From: Arcuatula senhousia | Taxonomy: Eukaryota > Mollusca > Bivalvia > Mytilida > Mytilidae | Direction of reading: 5' to 3' | DNA: 64,000 bases | Assembly (NCBI GenBank): GCA_963971305.1 | Contig: OZ020316.1 | Coordinates: 17,936,745-18,000,744 of the forward strand | Part shown: one piece after another, positions 51,001-61,294 of the stretch | Layout: each line of letters begins with the position of its first letter | Numbering within the stretch: the stretch's first letter is position 1 | Position numbers and translations under genes: made by a program | The notes under the pieces: generated by a model | Told to the model about the DNA's origin: nothing | Databases searched by the model: none | Seen by the model: the letters and a program-made list of their open reading frames with translations, nothing else

Positions 51001-54000
51001 TATACAGGTATATAGAAAAATAGAGTTTAAGTTGTTTTTTTTCAGTACTAACAGGTAAAGAGTTTCATGTTCTTTCTTTTATCTTTTCACGTATTTTTGG
51101 TAGTCATAAAATAAAACATATCAGTGAATACCGGTTTTATCAAACATGAAAAAAATACCCAACTCGCCGTCGGCTTGGTGATTATTATTTAATTCGGGTT
51201 GATATAACCTGGTATTAACCTCTTTCAAGGTAAAAAAATGTAAAATGTTTGACAGTATTTATTACTTGCAAAGTCATTTTTATATGTTTATAGGCTCCGT
51301 TTTAGACCTCAGCTAACTATAATGGCCCTGTCACACTATAACGTTTTAGCCAACGTGTGCCGAACGTTCGAATAATTTTCGAATTAATTAACACGTTGAC
51401 AGTCGCTGTAAAATATTTCAAAAAATATCTCGGTGAACGACAACAAAGCGTCAGACTAACTACCTGCAACGCACAAGAAACTTATTCAAAACTTATCTAT
51501 AGCGTTTGTCCGGCGTACTTGACGTTTGCCTAGCGCATGTGTGACGACTGCAGAACGCATTCATTGCGTTAGTCTAACTTGTAATTTTTTCTCTCGGTGG
51601 GGAGACCTAGGATTTAATTTGTTCTTTTCTTTAGTATTATTTCCAGTAGCCCAAATAGATCTATTATCTGGCTTAAATGTATTGCTGGATAAATTAATAA
51701 TTATAGATACATCATGTGAATTTTGTTTCGTTATAAAAAATATTGGTTTTCAGCGTTCCGGAAATATGATTGTATGATTATTCTAAAGCCGTTTTTTAAC
51801 CTATAGTGATGATTTTTGCACTCTAAAAGAATAAAATATAGTGTAGATTTTATATTTTGATATGTCAAAAATATACAGAGAGTAATGCATGCGCCTGTTA
51901 ACAAACTCTCAAAATCTCAAATTAGTATATACATGTAAGAAATACCGGTATGTAGAGTTTGCCTAGCATCCTTTTTATAGCACAACGCGTGTGCTTATTG
52001 AATATGAAAAAACACATTATTTCAAATGAGTATTAAAGTTAGACTGTCGTTACTCGTTGAATTTGAGTATTTTTCTACCAAAGACATGTCCACCGAAAAC
52101 ACGACAGGTGTATTACAATTTGAAAGAATTACTTTCAATTCCAGACCATCTAAGTTCAAGATCTTTTTGGCTTTGTTCATTGTTTTTTTTTTATAAAAAT
52201 ATTTTTTTTCAGGTTTGAATTAGTATTTGAAGCTTTTGAAATTGACTTTCCCCCTTGTAATTCAATCTAACTTATAACATTCTTGGGCTGATACGCTACT
52301 CGTTCGTTACAATGACGCTCTGTGCGCTCTGTACACGTTTTAGACACGTTGAATAGGTTTCTTGGTCGTTAGACTGACGCTAGACGTGCGCTGCATTATC
52401 GCTAGACACGTTCGTTGCCATTTAGCTCAGCGTTCGTCAAACGCATTTCAACGTGCGCACAACGACCACATAGCGTAAATCAGCGTGTGTATAACGTCCT
52501 TCTAACTTATGCCTAGCGTTCGAAAAATTTATTTCTAACACGTTGGCGAACGTCGGAAATTTTAAGCATGTTGAAAATTTTGCGCCGCACACGGCGTTCA
52601 CCAACGCACGCTGACGTTCGATAACGTGTTTGTAGCGTGTTCATAACGTGTACAAAACTTACGCAACAAGCACCAGCGTGTTGAAAATATATTCTAAAAC
52701 GTTGACACACGTTGGCTAAAACGTTATAGTGTGACAGGGCCATTAATAGGTTATTGCCTATTTTTTGTTCGAAAAAGATACCGTGATGTGCATTATCTTA
52801 CAATTTCGAAAGGAAATAAACTGAGGAACGTTAATATTACGGGACCGACCATTTAACTTGGTTTTTTCCTAAAAAAATATTCTGAAAAATATTTTTGATA
52901 AAAAAAATATTTTGGCAGCTGAGGGTAAGAAAAAAAATATTCTGAAGAAAGATTTCTGCTTTAAAAAAAATAATGCTGATAACGAAAAATAATATTCTGT
53001 CGCGACGCCTTCGAAAATTAATATATTTGTCAGCGCTTTGCGCGGAAAAAAAATTCTGATCAAAACAAAAAACCAAGCCCCCCTTCAAGTTAAATGGTCC
53101 GTCCCTAAGTCGAACATGCATGTATTTCCTACGTTGTTAAATGCGCTTCTAAAATTATTCTGATTTGCATTTCAATGTATGTATTTTAACTGTTGTGTCC
53201 TGTATCCCTTACCTGACTTTATGCTCGAGTTTACAAATCTCTCCTCATCAAATGATATCTCAGAATCAGGTGGACCAGTGAATTTTATTGTGACGTCATA
53301 ACTTATATTATCTAATCTTACGCGTTGAACAGATACCATTTTGAAGTCCATGTCAGCCAAAGGTCTTATAACCTGAAAGAAAAGAATACGACATCCATGC
53401 TTGTAGATAACACTAAAAAATGTTTAAGACGATACGGACTTGCAATTGATTATAATTGAATAAATTTTGGGCCTTGATTGGAAAAATTGCAATTAACGTG
53501 CAAGACTTGAATGAATGTTCAAAATAGATTAAGGTAAGAACTATTGAGGAAATGTAAATTAAATAAGCAGAGGCACCAAAGGGGCATTCTAGTGTCAAAA
53601 GTCCGAAAAGGCAACGACAAAACCGGTAAACATGAACAAGAACAGCACAGGGAAACACAAAACATAAAAACAACCGAACAGAAATCAACAACGCGAACTC
53701 AAGTCGTAACAAGAGTGAACTCGGGTGCTCCGGAAGAGTAAGCGGTTCCTGCCTGCTATAGCACACCCGCCGCGCTGCCACTTTCCAATTCAGTGTGTCA
53801 AATCCGGTAAAGGAAGACAAAACAAAACCCTATGACAAACCGACATCTGCACTCATCTGAGAGATAGAAATCCCATATTTATCTATGAGTACATGGTGTC
53901 TACCGTAAAATTTCTTGAGTGAAGACAGCAACCGAGGAGCAACATAACCCTGTGTTAGCAATTTCTGTGTCAAACGTGACGCTCTGCCAAGGAAATCGAT

Positions 54001-56804
54001 GTAACTCCCACAAGCTCTGGAGTAACGAATCAATTGTGATACGTAAACTCCATAAGCTGGAGCGGACGGAATGTTGCTACACACGAAGGGAAAGTTGACG
54101 ATTGGGAAGTTGAAGTCATCACGTTTGTCATAGAGCTTTGTTGATAGTTTTCCTTGAGAGTATATTTCGAGATGTAGATCTAAATATGAAGCAGACTTCC
54201 TAGAATCCGTTGTGTCCTTTATCTCAAGTTCCGGGGGATATATGAGATGGAGAAAGTCACCAAATCGAGAATTGTTCAGTGAAAGGACATCATCAATATA
54301 ACGGAACGTGAGGTTAAAAGAGAGAGCTAGTCTACGATCTTTTTTGTCTAGAAGAGATTGTAAGAAGTCTGCTTCATATGAATGAAGAAACAAATCAGCA
54401 AGCAAAGGTGCACAATTAGTGCCCATTGGAATCCCTATTGTTTGCTGAAAAACACGTCCACCAAACTGAACAAATATGTTGTCTATAAGAAAGTTGAGCA
54501 TGTCGATTATTTGATCTTCTGTAAATTTGTTCTTACTTTTAGACTCATTGATGGCGAAGTAAGTCTTATTATAACCGACTACCAGATATTTGTACCTGCG
54601 TTTTCCATTCTTTTTGAAAAAACTGCGTTTAATCAGCTGTGCCAATCGTGACTTGAGTTGTTCATGTGGAATAGAAGTGTAAAGTGTGGAGAAATCGAAA
54701 GTCTTGATGCTGTTGCAAGATGAAACTGATTTAGAGTTAAGAATCTCCATCAGTTCTTTCGAATTCTTCAGGATCCACATTTGATCGACACCATTTCTAG
54801 AATAACAACAATCGTAATATTTCTGGAGGCCGGATTTTATTGCCGTCAGTATTGAGGTCAACAGGACTGAAAGAGGTTTAGTGGTACATTTCGATGACCC
54901 TGCAATGAAGCGCTGTTTGTATGGATTTTTATGTAATTTAGGAATCCAATACAAGGATGGAATGTCATCATTGTCAGCACCAACAGAGAGCCCGAAGGAG
55001 GAAATGACAGATTTATGATTGTCAATAATTTCCTCCTTAGACAATGTTGTAGCTGTGTACGTGCTGCTATTGTTAGTACAACTAACCCCTAATTCAACTG
55101 TCAAGCACTCAATATAGTGTTTTTTGCACACAAAAATGATGTTATTTGGTGCTTTGTCTGCAGGTACAACAACATATTTGTCGTGTAAGGTGGACAGTGT
55201 TTTTGCAACATCAGCGTTGTTAAATATGGATGTTGCTTTAGTGCTCATTGAGCTCTTCAAAGAATTAATTCGTTTCAAAATCAATAACCTCACAGCTTTA
55301 ACCCACTCTGACAAAACGTCCGTTTCTTTCTCCTGTTCTTTCTTGGCCCATTTTCTGGCATAGTCTTCAACTGAATCCATAATTGTTTTAAAATTATGGT
55401 TCCAGTTGATACGTCTAGGCTCACGGTATTTTGGTCCTTTAGCCAAAACATCGCGAAGTAAATCATTTTCCACGATGTTTAGGTCACCAGTTATAACGTG
55501 GCCAGAGGGACTATAATTGAATGGGGACTTTTCACAAGAACAGTCTGGAGGTTTTGCTTTGAGGTCATTGATTTGGAAATCCCGCAACACTTGTTTGTAG
55601 TTGAAGACCTTGGGTGCAATAGTGGAAGTATAGGTATAAGAGATGATTGGAATACTTTTATCTTTGAAATAAGGAGGAATATGTGCCGTAACAGATTTAT
55701 GATGTAGAATATTTCCTAAATTTATGGCATCTAAACCTTTGTTTAAAAAGGGTAGTGAGAGAAAAGAACGGTTGTCTTTGCTGTTTTCGTGTGGAACTCC
55801 AACAGGTTTGAATAAGCGGTTGTAACCGATATCAAGCACAATAGCGATTAGTCGGTAAAGGTTAAACTTAAAACTAAACGGCAATTTGCAATAATATAAA
55901 ATATAAATGCTTATCACAATCAGCTTTTTACAAAATATGTTTATCTGTTCTGACAAGCTTTAATTTCTATAAAAATTAAAATGACAACAAAGTTCCAGAC
56001 AATAAATTTTGCTACGCCTGATGCGCGTTTCGTCTATACAAGACTCATCAGAGGCGCTCTGCCTAAAATATTGAAAAAGCCATAAACATATACATATATA
56101 TGATTATGAAGAGTATAGAACAATAAAACCAAAAAATACCAAACTAAAACATTAGTTGATAAATGTGAGATTTCTGACTCCCTGATGGTTTGTTATGAGA
56201 ATTTGTTCTGTCCTTCCTAACCGAATTGCCATACTGAGTTGACCCTACAGTAGCACCCGAGTTCACTTGTGTAAGGACTTGATTTTGCGTTGTTGATTGG
56301 TTTTGTTTTGTTTTTTCCAAGATTTATGCTTTTATAATCTGCTGCATTACAGTTATCATTGGCGCCTAAATTCTGAGTAAGGCAATTTCCGCGTATACAT
56401 GTACTATTCTTTATTTATTTTGTAACTGCTTACCCTATTCAAGAGTTGCCTTTCCTTCCTTAGATCAATTATGTCAAACTTGTTTTGGCAATAATAATTT
56501 GACTGAACACCGTGTATTTTGTTACACCAACAGTTTGTCTATGAGGAATTACAATGAGAAATCGACCATTTTGTTTGTTTACATGAAAAAAACGTCGGGA
56601 ACATGGCATTCAACATAGGGGAAAATCAGTGGTGTTAAACAAATTTTTTTGTACTTCTGAAATTCAACTCTGTTTTTTGCGAAGTATATATTCAATACTA
56701 TAATTCTATAAATTAAAACAACAAAAAATACTTATGTTATTGTTACTTACCTCACTTTTGATGCACGTGATACAAGTTACTAACAAAAGAAAGAGGAACA
56801 ACAT
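45017..56804 (-). CDS. Uncharacterised secreted protein, minus-strand paralogue, complete three-exon gene (copy 2)
   Basis: Exons: 56804-56751 (18 codons, signal peptide), 53372-53213 (53 codons plus 1 nt) and 45534-45017 (2 nt plus 171 codons and TAG). Intron 1 is phase 0 and intron 2 phase 1; the phases fit across both junctions. Predicted length is about 243 residues. Exon 3 follows acceptor TTTTTTTGCAG, begins CKNKEELTVLVNYQSGG and ends HLLPTDF. It holds two further N-glycosylation sequons (NMS, NSS) and an ECTC pair, with no transmembrane segment. Intron 1 contains the PLE. Intron 2 (7.7 kb) contains a PLE tail split by the gypsy element, the 1.4-kb TIR element and a MITE. Function not recognised; exported, probably glycosylated. 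The three-exon model is inferred from splice signals and phase. Confidence 0.7.
45535..46149. other. Intron 2 sequence with dispersed fragments
   Basis: It holds a MITE-end-like GCACGGACCATTTGATTTTC at about 45631 followed by a G-run, and a copy of the TATCAGTGAATACCGG repeat at about 45734-45815. No coding frame. Confidence 0.5.
46150..46253 (+). repeat. PLE tail, left part, split by the gypsy insertion
   Basis: ACGTTTTACATGTTGTCTG through GGATACCCCATTGG matches 21436-21530. The remainder, ATTGGTACCTCTGCTTCTTT, is at 50898-50917. ATTGG is present on both sides (46249-46253 and 50898-50902): the 5-bp target-site duplication. Confidence 0.9.
46254..46426 (+). repeat. 5' LTR of Ty3/gypsy element, copy 2
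   Basis: TGTAATG...ATTACA, 173 bp. Differs from the 3' LTR by CTGTATGC versus CTGTCTGC. Confidence 0.95.
46428..46442 (+). promoter_or_regulatory. tRNA primer-binding site of gypsy element
   Basis: TGGCGACGAAGATGG begins one base after the 5' LTR with the TGG expected to pair with a tRNA CCA end. The priming tRNA was not identified. Confidence 0.65.
46538..47302 (+). pseudogene. gag of Ty3/gypsy element, copy 2
   Basis: Begins at ATG 46538 (MAGNLDLRAPGPFKV) and runs 254 codons to TGA at 47300-47302. The middle is a helical capsid-like region with WEQYLKRFEYYL and a DDQKRALLLH motif. A basic segment and one complete CCHC knuckle (CYRCGDIGHYGRDC) follow. The second knuckle is interrupted by the TGA, exactly as in copy 1. 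This copy shows the start that lies outside the window in copy 1. Confidence 0.9.
47324..47626 (+). pseudogene. Aspartic protease region, copy 2, with an extra stop
   Basis: Same frame and DSGST active site as copy 1. It differs by a 9-base in-frame insertion (ACATGTGAA near 47545) and by a C-to-A change making TAA at 47624-47626, where copy 1 has a Ser codon. The flap-side half of the enzyme is lost here. Confidence 0.87.
47826..49379 (+). pseudogene. Reverse transcriptase and RNase H, copy 2
   Basis: Identical in translation to 1251-2804, including the TAG after the first catalytic palm motif (48195-48197), the xADD motif and the RNase H blocks. It ends at TAG 49377-49379 before the frame change into integrase. 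The shared stop shows it was dead before the duplication. Confidence 0.9.
49390..50418 (+). pseudogene. Integrase, copy 2
   Basis: HHCC zinc module, DDE core and GPY/F-like tail as in copy 1, open to TAA at 50416-50418. It differs from copy 1 by Pro-to-His in the linker (KLPERPW versus KLHERPW), outside the catalytic triad, and by a silent change near 49585. Confidence 0.9.
50712..50724 (+). promoter_or_regulatory. Polypurine tract of gypsy element, copy 2
   Basis: AACAAAGGAGGGA directly abuts the 3' LTR. Confidence 0.75.
50725..50897 (+). repeat. 3' LTR of Ty3/gypsy element, copy 2
   Basis: 173 bp, TGTAATG...ATTACA, identical to 4150-4322; followed by the ATTGG target duplication. Confidence 0.95.
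51320..52745. mobile_element. 1.4-kb TIR DNA element, copy 2
   Basis: Second copy of 4747-6172 through the large duplication, with the same 40-bp perfect TIRs; one base differs near 51602. Lies in intron 2 of the minus-strand secreted gene. Confidence 0.85.
52841..53105. mobile_element. GGACCATTTAACTT MITE, copy 2
   Basis: Second copy of 6268-6532 through the large duplication; intron 2 of the minus-strand gene. Confidence 0.8.
53563..53829 (-). repeat. PLE 3' tail, copy 2
   Basis: Counterpart of 6990-7256, directly downstream of the PLE stop codon. Confidence 0.82.
53830..55956 (-). CDS. Penelope-like reverse transcriptase, copy 2
   Basis: The same 708-codon frame as 7257-9383, with no difference seen in the translation: FDFSTLYTSIPH, GIPMGTNCAPLL and FRYIDDVLSL intact, no GIY-YIG domain, no ATG before residue 193. 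It lies wholly inside intron 1 (53373-56750) of the complete minus-strand secreted gene and on the same strand, so it is part of that gene's primary transcript. Absence of change in over 2 kb fits a very recent duplication rather than selection. Confidence 0.85.
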   Translation of the reverse strand: MSEQINIFCKKLIVISIYILYYCKLPFSFKFNLYRLIAIVLDIGYNRLFKPVGVPHENSKDNRSFLSLPFLNKGLDAINLGNILHHKSVTAHIPPYFKDKSIPIISYTYTSTIAPKVFNYKQVLRDFQINDLKAKPPDCSCEKSPFNYSPSGHVITGDLNIVENDLLRDVLAKGPKYREPRRINWNHNFKTIMDSVEDYARKWAKKEQEKETDVLSEWVKAVRLLILKRINSLKSSMSTKATSIFNNADVAKTLSTLHDKYVVVPADKAPNNIIFVCKKHYIECLTVELGVSCTNNSSTYTATTLSKEEIIDNHKSVISSFGLSVGADNDDIPSLYWIPKLHKNPYKQRFIAGSSKCTTKPLSVLLTSILTAIKSGLQKYYDCCYSRNGVDQMWILKNSKELMEILNSKSVSSCNSIKTFDFSTLYTSIPHEQLKSRLAQLIKRSFFKKNGKRRYKYLVVGYNKTYFAINESKSKNKFTEDQIIDMLNFLIDNIFVQFGGRVFQQTIGIPMGTNCAPLLADLFLHSYEADFLQSLLDKKDRRLALSFNLTFRYIDDVLSLNNSRFGDFLHLIYPPELEIKDTTDSRKSASYLDLHLEIYSQGKLSTKLYDKRDDFNFPIVNFPFVCSNIPSAPAYGVYVSQLIRYSRACGSYIDFLGRASRLTQKLLTQGYVAPRLLSSLKKFYGRHHVLIDKYGISISQMSADVGLS
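56003..56063 (-). ncRNA. Hammerhead ribozyme motif of the PLE, copy 2
   Basis: CTGATGA core at 56051-56045, GAAA at 56031-56028; same as 9430-9490. Confidence 0.78.
56252..56318 (+). repeat. Inverted fragment of PLE 3' tail, copy 2
   Basis: Counterpart of 9679-9745. Confidence 0.6.
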
Positions 56805-56864
56805 TGTTGTGTTCTCTAATATCAAATGTAGCAAGACTAAAACTAAAACTGACTATCATAAATA

Positions 56865-56875
56865 CCCTCTTTATA
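56865..56875 (-). promoter_or_regulatory. TATA box of minus-strand secreted gene, copy 2
   Basis: TATAAAGAGGG about 60 bases upstream of the ATG at 56804. The bases 5' of the core read ATT here and CT-rich ACT in copy 1. Confidence 0.55.
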
Positions 56876-58567
56876 AATTGTAGAAAGTTCACGTGATTTT
56901 TTTCTTTGGCATGTTGAGGACAATTAATCTAAGCATAGCTTTAATCATCTTTAAAATTAATTTATGAAAATGACAAAAATTGTTGAATTTTGCCCATTAT
57001 AACCAATAATGTTTGATTTGAGAATTATCTGTACTAGTAATTGTGATATTGCCTTGTCACGTGTTCTTCTGTTTTCAATTGTTGCTCGTCAATAAAACCA
57101 ATGAAGACTTAGGCTTATACAACAATTTCCAATATACAAAAATTTCGCATGCCACTTGTTATCTCTATATGCAAAACAAATCACTAACTCAGTACTCGTC
57201 TAGCAAAAATGATAATAACAAACAAATTGAACTTGGATTTGTCACGGTACATGGTTTATAAACAAAACAAAGAATGTGAAGATTGCAATAGTATAGTCTT
57301 ACTTGAAACTTGCACTGAGACCAAACCATTTATATATTTTGCTTATTTGCCAATTTCTTATTTTAAATGTCGGAATTCAAATCTAAAACTATCTATTATT
57401 ATTAATTCTTTTTTAAATATAAATATGATGGATTGTTCATTGCTTTTCAGTTGTTTTTGTGGTGTGTATTTTTCGTCTAGTTCTCGTCTGTGATGATTCT
57501 ATTTTTTTAACGTTCGAAAACCACATTCAATTTGGCACTTTTACTTCTTTCTTACCCATTTTTATCAAAAGTAATCACGTAACAGTTGGACCCGTGAATA
57601 TTATGTTTATTTAAAAACTTGTATTTTCTGATTCTACACGATAGACATGACCATTTTGAAATCAATTTCAAGCATTTGCCTGTATCAAACATGCGCGACA
57701 AAAAGCGAAAATATTAATTTACATCTTGAATGCCAACGAGAAGAACGGTGAGAAAACAAGTTTCTTTTTCAGATGCCTGAAGCATGTATAGTTTCTGTTG
57801 ATGATGAAACAGCCATTTCTTAAAACAAATCCAATGTACTACTTAATTGAGGATGGCCTGTGTTCATAGTTGATGAAAACATAGTACCAGAAGGAACATC
57901 AACTTAAGCCTATAGTTGTTGAGGATCTTTAAATGACCGTTGCTGACAATTTCCAATCTTAATTTATTAATAATACAGGATAGCAAGATTTCAAAGTGAT
58001 TGAAAACATAAAATCCGGAGGAACACCAATTTAAGCAGGTAATTTATACCAGAAACGGAAACCAAAGTCTCATATTACAATGAGATCGATCCTCCAAGTT
58101 CGGTAATTTTGTTGTTACCTAAAATTGATATAATACATGCATGTAGCACTTATTTTATTTACTGATCAGTATACCATATTTGAATCTGTACCAAATACAT
58201 GATATGCTATGAGACCCGAGGCAACAATCACTCCCTACACCAAAAGGATTATATCGATCAAGGGTTTTCATAGTTAATTATGAGTCATGGTATACCATAT
58301 AGGGTAGGTAGGTATAGGTGTGTGCTATAGAAAAGGACAGATGACACAATTAAAATGATCTAAAAGTCATGAAAGTGAAAATAATTACTTAAATATATGA
58401 AATTACTTAAGTAAATGAAATTATCTAAATACATGAAGTTACTTAAAAATAAATGATGATATATGTTCAAGGATATAGATTAAAATAATTGGTAATTCCT
58501 ATAACTGTTTAATGGGAGAAATTGAACGTGAACTTTTTATGAACCTATCATAATGACATGTACACGT
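56876..58567. other. Intergenic region between divergent paralogues, copy 2
   Basis: Same as 10312-12003; no supported coding sequence. Confidence 0.5.
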
Positions 58568-58575
58568 ATATAAAG
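58568..58575 (+). promoter_or_regulatory. TATA box of plus-strand secreted gene, copy 2
   Basis: TATATAAA, 52 bases before the ATG at 58627. Confidence 0.6.
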
Positions 58576-58626
58576 AGTGAGACAAAGTCATCTTCAGATC
58601 CATACATCATCAGATTTACACCAAAG

Positions 58627-60130
58627 ATGAAAATGAACCCGATGTGGTTGCCACTTTTATTGGTTTTGTTGTCTCAAGATGTTGCCAGTGAGGTATGCAA
58701 TTGTTTAATTATACTTTAAGTCAACTCTACTTAAATATTTTTTTAAAACAAAATTCACACTGGTGATGTAGTGGTTTATACATAGAGCTACATTAGTTCG
58801 TGAATTGATTTTCGGCAAGCATGAGATTGCAGGGACTGAACATGACATGACATGAAAAACCAAAGAAATGTTAAAGGGCCACGGTAATTAAGGCCAGATA
58901 ATTAAGTAAAGTTTTAAGCAAGACACACCGAAAAAAAAATGAAGAACGCAATGGTCCTGACTTGGTACATGCATTTGAAAAGAAATGGTGGGTCTACCCA
59001 GGTTTTAAGGCGCGCCAAACCTCCCTCTTCCATTGCGATCTTTGTGTCCGGTAGTTACACAAAACTCATGTCAGGAATGCTATAAAAATATAGCTCTTTT
59101 CGCTAAATGATTGAAATGTTATCTAATCTGGTATGGAAAAATCCTATCATTTTCTAAATGTCCATATTTGTAGAATGTTTCAGCAACATAAGACATTTGT
59201 TTGCCGAAGTTTAGTTTCATGGTAAATAATTGGCCCAAAATGGGTTTTATTGCCACTCATTCGTCGACAAAAAATGATCAAAATCTGCAAGATTTTTTAA
59301 CACTTTTTCACAAAATTTTCGCAGAATTAGATTACATGAATGTGACGTAGTAAACGATATTTTGTTAAAACTGTTGTTATTTTACTATACTTTTTTCATC
59401 TATGAACTGATCAAGGATTGTTTCTCCTCAATCATGTCAATTCAATAAAGTTTAGAATATGGTAAAATAGCGGGGCAAATTTAGCATTTATCATAAATAT
59501 CTTGTCCTTTACACGTGTACACCAGTACACTGTGTGGCTTATTGTTAATTTGCAAAAAAGTACACAAAACTCGCAGATTTTTTACAGCTTTTCAAAAACA
59601 TGTGTAAGCCATTTTGGATAATTATTTCAACATCACAACGGAATATTTTACGCAAAAACATGTTGATGTAAGTTAGTTTTATCTTATGTTAAAGAGATAT
59701 TGCATATTCGTGGTCAATTAGTAATAACGAAGTTTTTGATAAAATTTGATTCTTATTTGTACCTTGTCCCTTCTTTTGGAAAACTCATGAAAATCTGAAC
59801 ATACATGTAATGCAATAAATTATGTATCTATGTCCTGTGTATGAATCGTAATATTTAGATATGTACATTTGTAAATGGTTTTGTATACCCTACTCCTCTA
59901 TTCAGCTATAAAATACATGTTTTGATTTTGAAGTAACGAGTTTTGTATTTTTAATATTAGCTGAACATTTCAGATTATAAGACGCATGGCAGACGTAGAT
60001 TTCAAAATTGTTTCTTTGAATGTGCAACAATTAGAAGATATGAGCTATCTAAGTAGACTGCAATTTATAGGACCTGTTGATACACAGGTGACTCTAAACT
60101 ACTGGAGCGAGTCATCTCGTATCATAGCGG
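58627..60130 (+). CDS. Uncharacterised secreted protein, plus-strand paralogue, exons 1-2 (copy 2)
   Basis: Exon 1 is 58627-58692 (signal peptide, phase-0 GTATGC donor). Exon 2 is 59974-60130 (MADVDFKIVS motif, phase-1 GTGAGT donor). Sequence is as in copy 1. The region to the right reaches the window edge within satellite, so a terminal exon beyond 64000 cannot be excluded for this copy. In copy 1 the corresponding 30 kb contains none. Family and function not recognised. Confidence 0.63.
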
Positions 60131-60464
60131 GTGAGTTGTCGTTTTTTGTTGAGTTTCATGAATATTGAGAAATGATAAGAGTGATTTAGGATGTTGAACT
60201 TCCTTGTGTAGGGGCACATCCTGACCATTTATAATTTGCGAACTAATACTCACTTTAAATATCAAATTTCCAAATCACAACCATTTTGTTTTTGTTTTTA
60301 ATCTATGACAAAATAATTGAAACAATGTTACTTCTTTATAATGGTGGTTCCTCAACATATAAAATATATATATTAACACACAAAAACAAAACAACATCAA
60401 ACCTTGCTAAAAGTCAATTTTCTTGGAAAATTTACGTCTTATTTAGATAAAGGTATCAACCAAA

Positions 60465-60664
60465 TTACCGAACTGGGATGATCAATCTCATGTCGTCTCT
60501 TTTGTCGTATATTTTTGTTCTGAGATGATCACCCGAGTCAAACTCGAGATGCAAATCCAAAACGACGTGAAACAAGTTGATTCGATGGTTACTTTTATCT
60601 CTAACTCTGGAGGATAAATTGAAGAAATCCATGCAGCAAACGAAGCGTACTGCAAAAGTAAATT
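60465..60664 (-). pseudogene. PLE reverse-transcriptase fragment, copy 2
   Basis: Counterpart of 13901-14100; keeps only the LDLHLEF..TKIYDKRDD block of a PLE protein. Confidence 0.65.
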
Positions 60665-61053
60665 CTTCAGTCCTTTTGAAAGACATGACCCTTAATTATT
60701 AGCTCATGAAAATAGAGAAATTACAGTCATGCAATTAGGAATTATGAATATATTTAAATTCATCTAACATAACAGATTGATGCACAATTTCAATATTTTC
60801 TGCTCCAAGTTTATAATATAAGCAACTTACCTACATTTATTACAGCAATATAGCCATTTTGTACATTAATTATTCCACAATGAACAACATAATAAGTTTC
60901 ATTTCACTTCAGCCAATGATTGCGCCAGATTTTCAAACACAATAAGGTTTCTTATGGGATTTATACAATTACAATATTTTTCAAAAATTGTTTTCAAATT
61001 ATATAAACAGGCATACAATGTACAAAAGAGGTAAAGGTGAGAAGCGTCAAGTT

Positions 61054-61294
61054 GGTTACTTATTCCCTATTCCTTATTCCTTATTTGAATAAGGAATAAG
61101 TAACTGGTTACTTATTCCTTATTCTCAGAACACCAAATAGGGAATAAGTTATTTTTTGCCAGAATTGTAAAATAATAAATAAGTAGCTGGTTACTTATTC
61201 CCTATTCATTATTTATATTTTTTTTAATAATTTTTTGCCCGAATTGTAAAATAGTAAATAAGTTACTGGTTACTTTATAGGGAATAAGTAACAC
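61054..61294. repeat. Palindromic ACTTATTCC/GGAATAAGT cluster, copy 2
   Basis: Counterpart of 14490-14730. Confidence 0.7.
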
